Source: Streptomycetaceae bacterium | GTDB taxonomy: Bacteria; Actinomycetota; Actinomycetes; Nanopelagicales; Nanopelagicaceae | DNA length: 51,312 nt | Direction: 5' to 3' | Assembly (NCBI GenBank): GCA_027488165.1 | Contig: JAIYCF010000061.1 | Coordinates: 1 to 51,312 of the forward strand | In this document: positions 1 to 9,013 of the stretch, in pieces | How positions within the stretch are numbered: position 1 is the stretch's first letter | How the letters are laid out: the number at the start of each line of letters is the position of its first letter | Notes under the pieces: generated by a model | Seen by the model: the letters and a program-made list of their open reading frames with translations, nothing else | Databases searched by the model: none | What the model was told of the DNA's origin: nothing | Translations under genes and position numbers: made by a program

Positions 1-497
1 TCAGAGAGATTGAGAGCCTGCATCAAAATTCCTTTAGCGCGATCAATCAACTTACGCGTTTCAAGCCGCTCGTGAAGATCGGCAACTTCATCTGCAAGTG
101 ATCGCATCTGAGTATGTCTGCTAATTGCAATTTCAATTGCTGGAACTAGATCGCCAATTGAAAATGGTTTAACTACATAGGCCATTACGCCAGCATCGCG
201 CGCACGTTCAACCAGTTCGCGTTGTGAGAAAGCGGTGAGCATCAGAACAGGTGCAATATCAATTATCTTTTCAGCAGCAGAAATGCCATCTAGCACAGGC
301 ATCTTCACGTCAAGAATTGCTAAATCTGGTTTATGTAATTGTGCGAGCTCGATTGCTTGAGCGCCATCGGCAGCCTCTGCAACAACTTCATAACCTGCTT
401 CGCGCAACATTTCGACTAAGTCCATACGAATGAGCGCTTCATCCTCGGCAACGAGAATTCTGATTGGAGATTTATCTGCGCTACTGGTCGTATTCAT
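1..497 (-). CDS. pdtaR: ANTAR-domain response regulator, PdtaR-like (3' end outside window)
   Basis: Response regulator whose output is an RNA-binding ANTAR domain; the family acts by antitermination, usually under a PdtaS-type histidine kinase, which is not in this window. The 165 visible residues hold a receiver domain with acidic pair E18/D19, phospho-acceptor D63 in LDVKMP, T88 and K110 in VKPF. A linker helix follows, then the start of the ANTAR helices (about 145-165, with RKLIDRAKGILM). The family is usually about 200 residues, so some 35-40 are off the left edge. The ATG at 495-497 is one base beyond the 3' end of the upstream tRNA, so there is no room for a separate ribosome binding site. 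Receiver plus ANTAR is clear; the symbol rests on resemblance to mycobacterial PdtaR. Confidence 0.9.
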   Translation of the reverse strand, partial: MNTTSSADKSPIRILVAEDEALIRMDLVEMLREAGYEVVAEAADGAQAIELAQLHKPDLAILDVKMPVLDGISAAEKIIDIAPVLMLTAFSQRELVERARDAGVMAYVVKPFSIGDLVPAIEIAISRHTQMRSLADEVADLHERLETRKLIDRAKGILMQALNLS

Positions 498-498
498 G

Positions 499-571
499 TG
501 CCTCGAGTCGGATTCGAACCGACACTATGCAGTGTTTGAGACTGCCCTCTCTACCGTTGGAGTACCGAGGC
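499..571 (-). tRNA. tRNA with anticodon CAA (Leu by codon), short variable region
   Basis: A full cloverleaf of 73 nt. The acceptor is GCCTCGG with TCGAGGC (one G-U). The D arm has a 3-bp stem CTC/GAG and a C13/A22 mismatch, with GG in the loop. The anticodon stem GCAGT/ACTGC encloses CTCAAAC, giving CAA at positions 34-36. The T arm is GTCGG-TTCGAAT-CCGAC and the discriminator is A73. CCA is not encoded. CAA reads UUG, so Leu is the call. The 3-bp D stem and A73 suit tRNA-Leu, but the variable region is only five bases (ATAGT) where bacterial tRNA-Leu normally has a long arm. It lies between pyk and pdtaR on the same strand. Confidence 0.85.
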
Positions 572-579
572 TCTTCGCC

Positions 580-596
580 CTTTCCTTATCGGAAAG
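580..596 (-). other. small hairpin between pyk and the tRNA
   Basis: Perfect 6-bp inverted repeat CTTTCC/GGAAAG around a 5-nt loop, between the pyk stop (611) and the tRNA 5' end (571). No T-run follows on either strand, so it is not a classical terminator. A processing signal or tRNA leader hairpin in a pyk-tRNA-pdtaR transcript is possible. Confidence 0.35.
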
Positions 597-610
597 TTGC
601 AAGCCAAATC

Positions 611-2050
611 TTAACGGTATGCAGGAGCGGCGCCACTCACGGCATCGCCCACGCGGTGAACGCGCATAGCGTTGGTAGAACCTGGAATTCCTGGAGGTGA
701 TCCCGCAACGATTACGACTAATTCACCTGCAACACAGCGCCCAGATTTGAGCAAGAGAGCATCCGCCTGCATAACCATTTCATCGGTGTGCTTAACCATC
801 GGAGTGATCTCTGGTTCTACACCCCAGTCGAGTGCCATGCGGTTATAAGTTCCGACTTCTGGGGTAAATGCCAAGATCGGAATTGGAGAACGAAGTCGCG
901 CAGTGCGGCGGGCTGAATCTCCAGATTGCGTGAATGTAACTAAGTATTTGGCTCCAACGATTGCGCCAACTTCAGTTGCCGCTTTGGTGATTGCACCGCC
1001 TTTTGTCTTTGGCGCTGACTTCATCGGGCGGATCATATCCATGCCGCCTTCTTCAGTATGAGAAATAATTCGCGCCATTGTCTGCACAGCTTCTATTGCA
1101 AACTCTCCCACTGATGTTTCACCTGAAAGCATCAAAGCATCTGCACCATCTAGAACCGCATTTGCACAGTCCGTTGCTTCGGCGCGAGTTGGACGTGAAT
1201 TGGTAATCATTGAATCCAGCATCTGAGTTGCAACGATTACCGGCTTCGCCGCTTCACGCGCTAGTTCGATGCAATGCTTTTGTACAAGTGGGACTTCTTC
1301 AATTGGGAGCTCCACGCCAAGGTCACCGCGCGCCACCATGATGCCGTCAAAGGCGTTAACAATCTCTTGCAGATTGGCTACCGCCTGAGGCTTTTCAATC
1401 TTTGCGATTACCGGAACGCGAATTCCAACTTCATCCATAATTTGATGCACATCGACGATATCTTCAGCGCTGCGCACAAATGAGAGTGCGATGAAATCTG
1501 CGCCTGCATTTAGCCCCCAACGGAGATCTTCTTTATCTTTTTCAGAGAGCGCTGGAACTGAAACCGCGACGCCTGGCAAGTTAATTCCTTTATTGTTACT
1601 GACTGCACCAGGTTCGATGACTTTGGTTACGACATCGTTGCCCTTTACCTCAGTAACTTCAACGGTAACTTTTCCATCATCGATCAGAATGCGATCTCCT
1701 GGCTTGCAATCTCCAGGTAGACCTTTGTAAGTAGTGCCAACGCGCTCTTTGGTGCCTTCGACTTCTTCGGTAGTAATTGTGAAGATATCGCCACGAGCAA
1801 GATCGTGTGGGCCGGCCTTAAAGCGAGCTAAGCGAATCTTTGGTCCTTGTAGGTCTACAAGGATTGCGACAGGTTTTCCCGCCTCTTTCGCAGCTGCACG
1901 GACTTCATTGAGTCGGCTCTGGTGTTCTTCATACCCACCATGAGAAAGGTTGAGGCGTGCCATATTCATGCCGGCTGCAATCAACTCACGAACTTTTTCG
2001 GGTGATTCAACAGCTGGACCCATTGTGCAGACAATCTTCGCGCGACGCAT
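611..2050 (-). CDS. pyk: pyruvate kinase
   Basis: Converts phosphoenolpyruvate and ADP to pyruvate and ATP, the last step of glycolysis, in the cytosol. The 479 residues match the bacterial family length. Visible signatures are NLSHG (34-38), DLQGPKIR (66-73), the active-site region IAKIEKP (215-221, with K217 and metal ligand E219), MVARGDLGVE (238-247), the substrate loop VATQMLDSM (273-281) and PTRAEATD (287-294). A C-terminal regulatory domain covers about 350-479. The ATG start has no good Shine-Dalgarno, but TAAGGT sits exactly 6 nt upstream, suggesting a leaderless transcript. It lies downstream of gltD with an 83-bp gap and ahead of the tRNA and pdtaR. Confidence 0.97.
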   Translation of the reverse strand: MRRAKIVCTMGPAVESPEKVRELIAAGMNMARLNLSHGGYEEHQSRLNEVRAAAKEAGKPVAILVDLQGPKIRLARFKAGPHDLARGDIFTITTEEVEGTKERVGTTYKGLPGDCKPGDRILIDDGKVTVEVTEVKGNDVVTKVIEPGAVSNNKGINLPGVAVSVPALSEKDKEDLRWGLNAGADFIALSFVRSAEDIVDVHQIMDEVGIRVPVIAKIEKPQAVANLQEIVNAFDGIMVARGDLGVELPIEEVPLVQKHCIELAREAAKPVIVATQMLDSMITNSRPTRAEATDCANAVLDGADALMLSGETSVGEFAIEAVQTMARIISHTEEGGMDMIRPMKSAPKTKGGAITKAATEVGAIVGAKYLVTFTQSGDSARRTARLRSPIPILAFTPEVGTYNRMALDWGVEPEITPMVKHTDEMVMQADALLLKSGRCVAGELVVIVAGSPPGIPGSTNAMRVHRVGDAVSGAAPAYR

Positions 2051-2062
2051 GTGGCTACCTTA
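2051..2062 (-). promoter_or_regulatory. putative -10 element of pyk, leaderless arrangement
   Basis: On the minus strand TAAGGT (2057-2062) matches TANNNT and is followed by 6 nt (AGCCAC) and the pyk ATG. The same spacing occurs before hisD, the VIT1 gene, sepF and the DUF3040 gene. No convincing -35 was found. Confidence 0.5.
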
Positions 2063-2133
2063 TCTAATCGATTTACTACTGGACAGTTTCGAGGAAGAGA
2101 TTTAAAGCACCTAACTTTCCGATCTCTAGGAAT

Positions 2134-3588
2134 TTAAACCATTAAGGAGCGATCGGTAGGTTCGATCGGTGAAGGTAGTTGGCTCTCGCCTTCCAAATAC
2201 TTATCTACTCCTGCTGCTGCACTTCGCCCTTCGGCGATTGCCCAAACAATTAGAGATTGGCCGCGACCGGCATCGCCTGCGACGAAAATTCCTTCTTCGC
2301 TTGTCTGGAAGTTGGCATCACGTTTGATGTTTCCGCGCTCATCTAATTCAACGTTTAGTTGAGTTAGAAGTGCCGATTTTTCAGGACCAGTAAAGCCCAT
2401 TGCAAGAAATACAAAGTCGGCTGGAATTTCTTTCTCAGTTCCTGGAACTGGTTCAAACTTTCCATTTTCAAACTTTGTTTCAACGAGTTTGATCGCCTTA
2501 ACATTGCCGTTCCCATCACCAATGAATTCTTCGGTGCTAACTGCAAAGAGTCGGTTATCCAACTCTTCATGAGCAGAAGAAACGCGGTAGATCATTGGAT
2601 AGGTAGGCCACGGTTGCGATGATGGGCGCTCTTCAGTTGGACGCGGCATGATCTCGAGTTGAGTAACGCTTGCTGCGCCTTGGCGAATCGAAGTACCAAG
2701 GCAATCAGCGCCGGTATCTCCCCCACCAAGAATTACGACATGCTTTCCGGCAACGTTGATATCAGGATTTACAACTTCACCAAGTGCCTGCTTATTTCCC
2801 CAAGGCAAGAACTCCATAGCCTGGTAAATACCTTTATTTTCGCGACCCTTAATTGGGAGATCGCGCCATTGAGTTGCTCCAACTGCAAGAACCACCGCAT
2901 CATATTTCTTGCGCAGATCACTTCCCGTTAGTTCAACGCCAACATTTACTCCAGGGCGGAAGCGAGTTCCTTCCTTCTCCATCTGATTTAAACGGCGATC
3001 CAAGATGTTCTTCTCCATCTTGAATTCAGGAATTCCGTAGCGAAGTAGGCCACCAATTTTGTCGGCGCGTTCGTAAACAGCAACGGTATGTCCAGCGCGA
3101 GTTAATTGTTGCGCTGCCGCAAGACCTGCAGGACCCGAACCAATTACCGCAACGGTCTTTCCGGTCAAACGCTCAGGGGCAAGTGGCTTCACATTTCCAG
3201 CACCGAAAGCTTCTTCAATAGTGCGAAGTTCTACTTGCTTAATTGTTACCGCATCCGCGTTGATGCCTATGACGCAGGCTGTCTCGCATGGAGCAGGACA
3301 GAGGCGACCGGTGAATTCAGGGAAGTTATTTGTTGCATGCAGGCGATCGATTGCCTCTTCTTTATCGCCACGCCACATCAAATCATTCCATTCAGGAATT
3401 AGATTTCCGAGTGGACAACCCTGGTGGCAGAAAGGAATACCGCAATCCATGCAACGCCCTGCCTGCTTCTGCAAGTGTTCCAAACTCTGTGGTTCGTAAA
3501 CTTCGTGCCAATCTTTGATTCGCACATCAACCGGGCGACGCTTTGGAGTCTCGCGCGGCGTGGTTAGAAATCCCTTTGGATCAGCCAT
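2134..3588 (-). CDS. gltD: glutamate synthase, small (beta) subunit
   Basis: NADPH-oxidising subunit of glutamate synthase; passes electrons through FAD and iron-sulfur clusters to the large subunit. The N-terminal cluster domain has C46, C49, C54 and C58 (CMDCGIPFCHQGC), then C97, C101 and C105. A first dinucleotide-binding site (VIGSGPAGLAAAQQL) lies near 145-160, a second (VVILGGGDTGADCLG) near 280-295, and FVAGDAGRGQSL near the C-terminus. The ATG at 3588 was chosen over an in-frame TTG 9 nt upstream: it gives the usual start MADPKGF and has GGAGG at 3598-3602 with 9-nt spacing. Product 484 aa. It overlaps the gltB stop by 8 nt, so translation is probably coupled. Confidence 0.97.
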   Translation of the reverse strand: MADPKGFLTTPRETPKRRPVDVRIKDWHEVYEPQSLEHLQKQAGRCMDCGIPFCHQGCPLGNLIPEWNDLMWRGDKEEAIDRLHATNNFPEFTGRLCPAPCETACVIGINADAVTIKQVELRTIEEAFGAGNVKPLAPERLTGKTVAVIGSGPAGLAAAQQLTRAGHTVAVYERADKIGGLLRYGIPEFKMEKNILDRRLNQMEKEGTRFRPGVNVGVELTGSDLRKKYDAVVLAVGATQWRDLPIKGRENKGIYQAMEFLPWGNKQALGEVVNPDINVAGKHVVILGGGDTGADCLGTSIRQGAASVTQLEIMPRPTEERPSSQPWPTYPMIYRVSSAHEELDNRLFAVSTEEFIGDGNGNVKAIKLVETKFENGKFEPVPGTEKEIPADFVFLAMGFTGPEKSALLTQLNVELDERGNIKRDANFQTSEEGIFVAGDAGRGQSLIVWAIAEGRSAAAGVDKYLEGESQLPSPIEPTDRSLMV

Positions 3589-6500
3589 TTGCTGCAACCT
3601 CCATTACATATTGATCAACAGGTAAGCCATCTTTTGTCGCTCGCTCAATTGCAGCTAAGACGCGTGCATAGTCGCGTGGCATAACAAGTGAGATGCGATT
3701 TAGCGCAGCGTTCCAGTCTGCAAGTAGCGCTGCTGCAACTTCAGAACCTGTTTCAGTGAAGAAATCAGAGACCAACGCTTTAAGTGTTTCCTTTTGATCT
3801 TCGGGAACTGCCAAGATATCTACGAGTTCACCATTTACTTGGGCAGGGTTTAGGTCGAGCACAAATGCGCGTCCACCTGACATACCAGCGGCAAAGTTGC
3901 GGCCGGTGCGACCGAGCACAACAACTGTTCCGCCAGTCATGTACTCACAACCATGATCGCCAATTCCTTCGACGATCGCTGTTGCGCCAGAGTTGCGTAC
4001 GCAGAATCTTTCACCGACTAGGCCACGGATGTAGATCTGACCTGATGTTGATCCGTAACCAATAACGTTTCCAGCGATGACATTTTCATGCGAAGCAAAG
4101 GTTGCTCGCTCATCTGGACGCACGATCACGCGACCACCTGAAATACCTTTACCAACATAGTCATTGCTATCGCCGTACATGCGAATGACAACGCCTTGCG
4201 GCAAGAAAGCACCGAGTGATTGACCAGCAGAGCCATGCAGCGTTACATCGATAGTGCCGGCTGGAAGTCCATCTGCGCCATAGCGTCGCGTGACTTCTGC
4301 ACCCAACATCGTGCCGACAGTGCGGTTTACATTTCGTACAGGTAGATCAATACGAACGTTTTCGCCCTTATCGAGTGCGGCGGCAGAGAGTTCAATCAAC
4401 TTGTTATCAAGTGCTGCTGCAAGACCGTGATCTTGAACTGTTGTGCGGTGCAAAGGTGAATCAACATCAGGGCGAACTAGAAGAGGTCCAAGATCTAGTC
4501 CGCTGGCTTTCCAGTGATTAACTGCATCACGGGTATCAAGAAATTCAACGTGTCCGATCGCTTCTTGCAGAGTGCGGAAACCTAGGTTAGCCAAGATCTC
4601 GCGTACTTCTTCAGCTACGTACTCGAAGAATGTTTCTACGAACTCTGGTTTTCCAGTAAAGCGCTTACGTAGTTCTGGGTTCTGAGTTGCGACGCCAACT
4701 GGACAGGTATCCAAATGGCAGACGCGCATCATTACGCAACCAGAGACAACAAGAGGTGCGGTTGCAAATCCATATTCCTCAGCGCCGAGTAGCGCTGCAA
4801 TTACAACATCGCGACCAGTCTTTAACTGACCATCTGCTTGGACAACGATGCGATCGCGCAGACCGTTAAGTAGAAGAGTCTGTTGCGTTTCCGCTAGACC
4901 AAGCTCCCAAGGCGCTCCGGCATGCTTTAGCGAAGTAAGTGGTGATGCACCCGTGCCACCATCGTGACCGGAGATCAAAACCACATCGGCATGGGCCTTG
5001 CTTACGCCAGCAGCAACTGTGCCAACGCCAACTTCGGCTACGAGCTTGACGTGAATGCGCGCATTCTTATTGGCATTCTTCAAATCGTGGATTAGTTGAG
5101 CAAGATCCTCAATTGAGTAAATATCGTGGTGTGGTGGTGGTGAAATCAAACCAACGCCAGGAGTTGAGTAACGAACCTTGGCGATCCATGGATAGACCTT
5201 GTTACCTGGCAACTGTCCGCCTTCACCAGGCTTTGCACCTTGCGCAATTTTTATTTGGATGTCGTCAGCGTTAACTAGGTAGTTGCTAGTTACTCCGAAG
5301 CGACCGCTAGCAACTTGCTTAATTGCGCTGCGCTTGGAATCACCATTTGCCATAGGTAGGAAACGCGACGGATCTTCTCCGCCTTCGCCAGTATTTGATT
5401 TGGCGCCAAGTCGGTTCATTGCGATCGCTAAAGTTTCGTGAACTTCTTGTGAAACAGAACCCCAAGACATTGCGCCAGTTGAGAAACGCTTTACGATCTC
5501 AGAAATTGGCTCGACTTCATCAATAGAAATCGCAGGACGCTCTCCTTCTTTAAATGCGAAGAGTCCGCGTAGCGTCATTAACTCTTTGCTCTGGCCATCG
5601 ACCTTGCTGGTGTAGCGCTTGAAGATGTCATAACGCTTGGAGCGAGTTGAATGTTGCAGCGCAAAGACAGTCTCTGGATTAAAGAGGTGTGGTTCGCCAT
5701 CGCGACGCCATTGGTATTCGCCACCAATTGGCAGACGCTTGGAACCTGGGATCGCTCCCCCTGGCGGATATGCAATGTGATGGCGGGCAATTGTCTCTTC
5801 AGCAATTGTGTCGAGACTGATTCCGCCAAGCCGTGAAGTTGTGCCAACAAAGTATTCGTCGACAACTTCTTGCGAAAGCCCGATTGCTTCGAAAACCTGT
5901 GCACCGGTATATGAGGCGATCGTCGAAATACCCATCTTCGACATAACTTTAAGGACGCCCTTACCTAGACTCTTAATAATGTTGCGAACGGCCTTTTCTG
6001 GAGTAATACCAGTGATGACACCCTGTAGAACTAAATCTTCAGCAGATTCCATCGCAAGATAAGGGTTAACCGCTGCTGCGCCATAACCGATAAGGAGTGC
6101 AACATGGTGAACTTCGCGAACATCGCCAGCTTCAACAACCAATCCGACTTTGGTGCGAGTCTTTTCGCGAATCAAATGGTGATGCACTGCGGCAGTTAAG
6201 AGAAGTGATGGAATAGGTGCATCTTCGGCATCGCCATCGCGGTCAGATAGAACAATGATGCGCGCACCTGCAGAAATTGCATCAGATACCTCGCGCTTAA
6301 TCTCTTCAAGGCGGGTTTGCAAAGTATTGCCATCGCCAGAAACTGGGAAGAGGCCACGAACTACATAGGCAGATAATCCTGGATGATCTCCATCAGCATT
6401 TACGTGGATGATCTTGGCAAGTTCATCGTTATCGATAACTGGGAAGGCAAGTGAAATTTGGCGGCAAGAAGAAGGACCTGGATCAAGCAGGTTGTGCTCT

Positions 6501-8098
6501 GGGCCAATTGATCCGCCCAAACTTGTAACCAGTTCTTCGCGAATTGCATCAAGCGGTGGATTAGTTACTTGTGCAAAGAGCTGTGAGAAGTAATCAAAGA
6601 GCAGGCGTGGTTTTTCAGAGAGCGCTGCAATTGGCGTATCTGTGCCCATTGAGCCGAGCGCTTCCATTCCGTTCTTAGCCATTGGCGTAACCAAGATGCG
6701 AAGTTCTTCTTCGGTGTAACCGAAGGCGCGCTGGCGACGAACCACAGATGAGTGCGGATAAACAATGTGTTCGCGGGAAGGAAGTTCAGATAACTTCATG
6801 ATTCCGGCATGAAGCCATTCACCATATGGAGCAGCATCTGCCAGTGAATCTTTGATTTCATCATCTTCGATGATGCGCCCTGCTTCGATATCAACTAAGA
6901 ACATCTTGCCTGGTTGCAAACGGCCCTTACGAACAATCTTTTCGGCAGGGAAATCGAGAACACCAACTTCAGATGCAAGAACAACCAAGCCATCATCGGT
7001 AACCCAGAAACGTGATGGACGTAGTCCGTTGCGATCTAGAACCGCGCCAACTTGATGTCCGTCTGTGAAAGTTACACAGGCTGGTCCGTCCCATGGCTCC
7101 ATTAGGGAGGCGTGGAAGGCGTAGAAATCGCGTCGCTTCTGCGACATCGTTGTGTGATTCTCCCAAGCTTCGGGAATCATCATTAAAACAGAATGTGGAA
7201 GAGATCTTCCGCCAAGATAGAGAAGTTCGAGAACTTCATCAAATGATGCAGAGTCGCTGCCTGACATTTCAACAATTGGAAATAGGCGGCTGAGATCACC
7301 TGGAATTAACTCGCTTGCAAGAAGTGATTCGCGGGCGCGCATCCAGTTTCGGTTTCCCTTAACGGTATTGATTTCACCGTTATGTGCAATAAACCGGTAT
7401 GGGTGGGCAAGCGGCCACGATGGAAATGTATTTGTTGAAAAACGTGAGTGGACAAGTGCAAGAGGTGAAACCACACGTGCATCGCTTAGATCTGGGAAGA
7501 AATCTTCAAGTTGTCCAGTGGTGAGCATTCCTTTGTAAACAATGGTTTGAGACGAAAGCGATGGGAAGTAAAGATCGAGTGAATGTTCGGCGCGCTTTCT
7601 TAGACAGAAGGCAAGGCGATCAAGCGCAATTCCTGACTCGTTCTTATTGCCAGAGAGAAAAACTTGTTCGAACTTTGGCATAACTGAAACAGCTGTCTTA
7701 CCGAGTGATTTGGCATTGATCGGAAGATCTCGCCAACCAAGAACAGTTAGACCTTCTTCAGATGCGATCTTTGCAATCTCATTGCGAACTTCTGCACCTT
7801 GGGCAACGAAAGCGATACCTGTTGCATAGTGTCCTTCAGCAGGAAGATTAAAATCTGTAACTGCGCGATAAAAAGCATCTGGGACGCGAATCAAAATTCC
7901 CGCGCCATCACCACTATCTGGTTCTGCACCAGATGCACCGCGATGTTCGAGGTTGCGAAGAGCGGTTAGCGCCTTTTCAACAATTTCATGTGTTGCAACT
8001 TTATTCAGAGTAGCAACCATTGCAACGCCGCAGGCATCATGCTCGTTTGCGGGATCGTAAAGACCCTGTTGTGCTGGGTAATTAGATGGAAGGGCCAT
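3581..8098 (-). CDS. gltB: glutamate synthase, large (alpha) subunit
   Basis: Makes two glutamates from glutamine and 2-oxoglutarate; pairs with GltD and completes the GS/GOGAT ammonium pathway. The 1505 residues match the bacterial alpha subunit. An N-terminal nucleophile glutaminase begins at C23 (DACGVAMVA), implying removal of a 22-residue propeptide. A central domain and an FMN/2-oxoglutarate synthase domain follow (GEGGEDPSRF; SPPPHHDIYSIEDLAQLI; GHDGGTGASPL). The 3Fe-4S cysteines are in CVMMRVCHLDTC, and the C-terminus is a glycine-repeat beta-helix (GGTVVVLGRTGRNFAAGMSGG). ATG start with CAGGAG about 10 nt upstream. The 151-bp leader has two hairpins. Confidence 0.97.
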   Translation of the reverse strand: MALPSNYPAQQGLYDPANEHDACGVAMVATLNKVATHEIVEKALTALRNLEHRGASGAEPDSGDGAGILIRVPDAFYRAVTDFNLPAEGHYATGIAFVAQGAEVRNEIAKIASEEGLTVLGWRDLPINAKSLGKTAVSVMPKFEQVFLSGNKNESGIALDRLAFCLRKRAEHSLDLYFPSLSSQTIVYKGMLTTGQLEDFFPDLSDARVVSPLALVHSRFSTNTFPSWPLAHPYRFIAHNGEINTVKGNRNWMRARESLLASELIPGDLSRLFPIVEMSGSDSASFDEVLELLYLGGRSLPHSVLMMIPEAWENHTTMSQKRRDFYAFHASLMEPWDGPACVTFTDGHQVGAVLDRNGLRPSRFWVTDDGLVVLASEVGVLDFPAEKIVRKGRLQPGKMFLVDIEAGRIIEDDEIKDSLADAAPYGEWLHAGIMKLSELPSREHIVYPHSSVVRRQRAFGYTEEELRILVTPMAKNGMEALGSMGTDTPIAALSEKPRLLFDYFSQLFAQVTNPPLDAIREELVTSLGGSIGPEHNLLDPGPSSCRQISLAFPVIDNDELAKIIHVNADGDHPGLSAYVVRGLFPVSGDGNTLQTRLEEIKREVSDAISAGARIIVLSDRDGDAEDAPIPSLLLTAAVHHHLIREKTRTKVGLVVEAGDVREVHHVALLIGYGAAAVNPYLAMESAEDLVLQGVITGITPEKAVRNIIKSLGKGVLKVMSKMGISTIASYTGAQVFEAIGLSQEVVDEYFVGTTSRLGGISLDTIAEETIARHHIAYPPGGAIPGSKRLPIGGEYQWRRDGEPHLFNPETVFALQHSTRSKRYDIFKRYTSKVDGQSKELMTLRGLFAFKEGERPAISIDEVEPISEIVKRFSTGAMSWGSVSQEVHETLAIAMNRLGAKSNTGEGGEDPSRFLPMANGDSKRSAIKQVASGRFGVTSNYLVNADDIQIKIAQGAKPGEGGQLPGNKVYPWIAKVRYSTPGVGLISPPPHHDIYSIEDLAQLIHDLKNANKNARIHVKLVAEVGVGTVAAGVSKAHADVVLISGHDGGTGASPLTSLKHAGAPWELGLAETQQTLLLNGLRDRIVVQADGQLKTGRDVVIAALLGAEEYGFATAPLVVSGCVMMRVCHLDTCPVGVATQNPELRKRFTGKPEFVETFFEYVAEEVREILANLGFRTLQEAIGHVEFLDTRDAVNHWKASGLDLGPLLVRPDVDSPLHRTTVQDHGLAAALDNKLIELSAAALDKGENVRIDLPVRNVNRTVGTMLGAEVTRRYGADGLPAGTIDVTLHGSAGQSLGAFLPQGVVIRMYGDSNDYVGKGISGGRVIVRPDERATFASHENVIAGNVIGYGSTSGQIYIRGLVGERFCVRNSGATAIVEGIGDHGCEYMTGGTVVVLGRTGRNFAAGMSGGRAFVLDLNPAQVNGELVDILAVPEDQKETLKALVSDFFTETGSEVAAALLADWNAALNRISLVMPRDYARVLAAIERATKDGLPVDQYVMEVAANG

Positions 8099-8249
8099 CT
8101 GTTACACGCTCCTGTTGCTCACACTTATATTGTTGAAAGAGTGGGACAACTTTGGCCCGAAAGATTCACCGCAGGCGGTGATAGATGCAAAAGGGTAGCA
8201 ACTGTTGGCGGTATTCGGCACTCCCGAATTAGCCTGCGCGAGAGTGAGT
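8099..8249 (-). promoter_or_regulatory. gltB upstream region with two hairpins
   Basis: Non-coding, between the VIT1 stop and the gltB start. On the minus strand, a 6-bp hairpin with 5-nt loop (arms 8224-8229 and 8213-8218) comes first. A TACCCT hexamer near 8190-8195 could be a -10. A 7-bp inverted repeat with a 2-nt centre follows (TCACCGC at 8175-8181 pairing with 8166-8172), then an AT-rich TATAAG-like site near 8130 and the gltB SD. Nitrogen-dependent control would be reasonable, but I recognise no known riboswitch. Confidence 0.4.
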
Positions 8250-8972
8250 TTAGATACCGCTCAGATGGAGCGCTTGGCCGATTCCAGCGGTAACGGCCAT
8301 ACCGATACACCCACCCAAGATTACGCGCAGGGTTGGGGCGAGGATCTTTGAGCCTGCTGTCTTTGCGCTGAGGATCCCAGTGAATACAAGACCCATAACG
8401 GTAAAGGCGACGATGCTAAGGGCGACTTTGCCGGGAGTTGGCGCGAAGGCTCCAATAAATGGAATCAATCCTCCTGCTGTAAATGCGGCAGCTGATGCCA
8501 TCGCTGCTTGAACTGGTCGAGCTTTGGTGTGGGGAAATTGTCCAAGTTCATCGCGCAAGTGGGCTTCAAGTGGATCGCGATCGTGCATCGCTTTTGCAAC
8601 TTCCATCGCAAGTTCTGGGGAAAGGCCGCGCGCAATATAGATATGCTGCAATTCAAGTAGTTCTGCTTCTGGATCAATAGCTAGGTGTTCCATCTCTAAC
8701 TTTCGATCAGATTCTTCAATATCGTTCTGTGAGCGAACAGAAACATATTCACCAACGGCCATAGACATCGCACCGGCTGCGATACCGGCAGCGCCTGCAG
8801 TAATCAAGAAAGCTTGCGCATCGGCTCCGCCAGCTTTTGCAGCGGTTACACCAATCATTAAAGATGCAGTTGAAACTAAACCGTCATTTGCACCGAGTAC
8901 AGCTGCGCGCAACCAACCTGCACGATGAGTGCGATGTTGGAGATTGCGACGGTAAACATCTTCCAGTGCCAT
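8250..8972 (-). CDS. VIT1/CCC1-family iron/manganese transporter
   Basis: Integral membrane protein of the VIT family, which moves Fe2+ or Mn2+ across membranes, probably outward in bacteria. The 240 residues show the pattern of five membrane segments: about 22-44, 54-78, 153-175, 183-203 and 211-235. LGANDGLVST (26-35) and GAMSMAVGEYVSVRSQND (67-84) are the conserved family stretches. A Glu/Asp-rich helical cytosolic section (85-150) between segments two and three matches the metal-binding domain of plant VIT1. ATG start with no SD; TAGGCT lies exactly 6 nt upstream, suggesting a leaderless mRNA. Metal specificity cannot be read from sequence. Confidence 0.88.
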   Translation of the reverse strand: MALEDVYRRNLQHRTHRAGWLRAAVLGANDGLVSTASLMIGVTAAKAGGADAQAFLITAGAAGIAAGAMSMAVGEYVSVRSQNDIEESDRKLEMEHLAIDPEAELLELQHIYIARGLSPELAMEVAKAMHDRDPLEAHLRDELGQFPHTKARPVQAAMASAAAFTAGGLIPFIGAFAPTPGKVALSIVAFTVMGLVFTGILSAKTAGSKILAPTLRVILGGCIGMAVTAGIGQALHLSGI

Positions 8973-8996
8973 ATTTAGAGCCTACCTGATGGCTCT
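8973..8996 (-). promoter_or_regulatory. putative leaderless promoter and hairpin before the VIT1 gene
   Basis: TAGGCT (8979-8984, minus strand) precedes the ATG by 6 nt. The same bases form one arm of a 6-bp inverted repeat AGAGCC/GGCTCT (8977-8982 and 8991-8996, 8-nt loop). No T-run follows, so it is not a strong terminator for lgt. The inverted repeat over the -10 could be an operator, perhaps for metal control. Confidence 0.45.
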
Positions 8997-9013
8997 CTGA
9001 AAATTGTGCAGGC

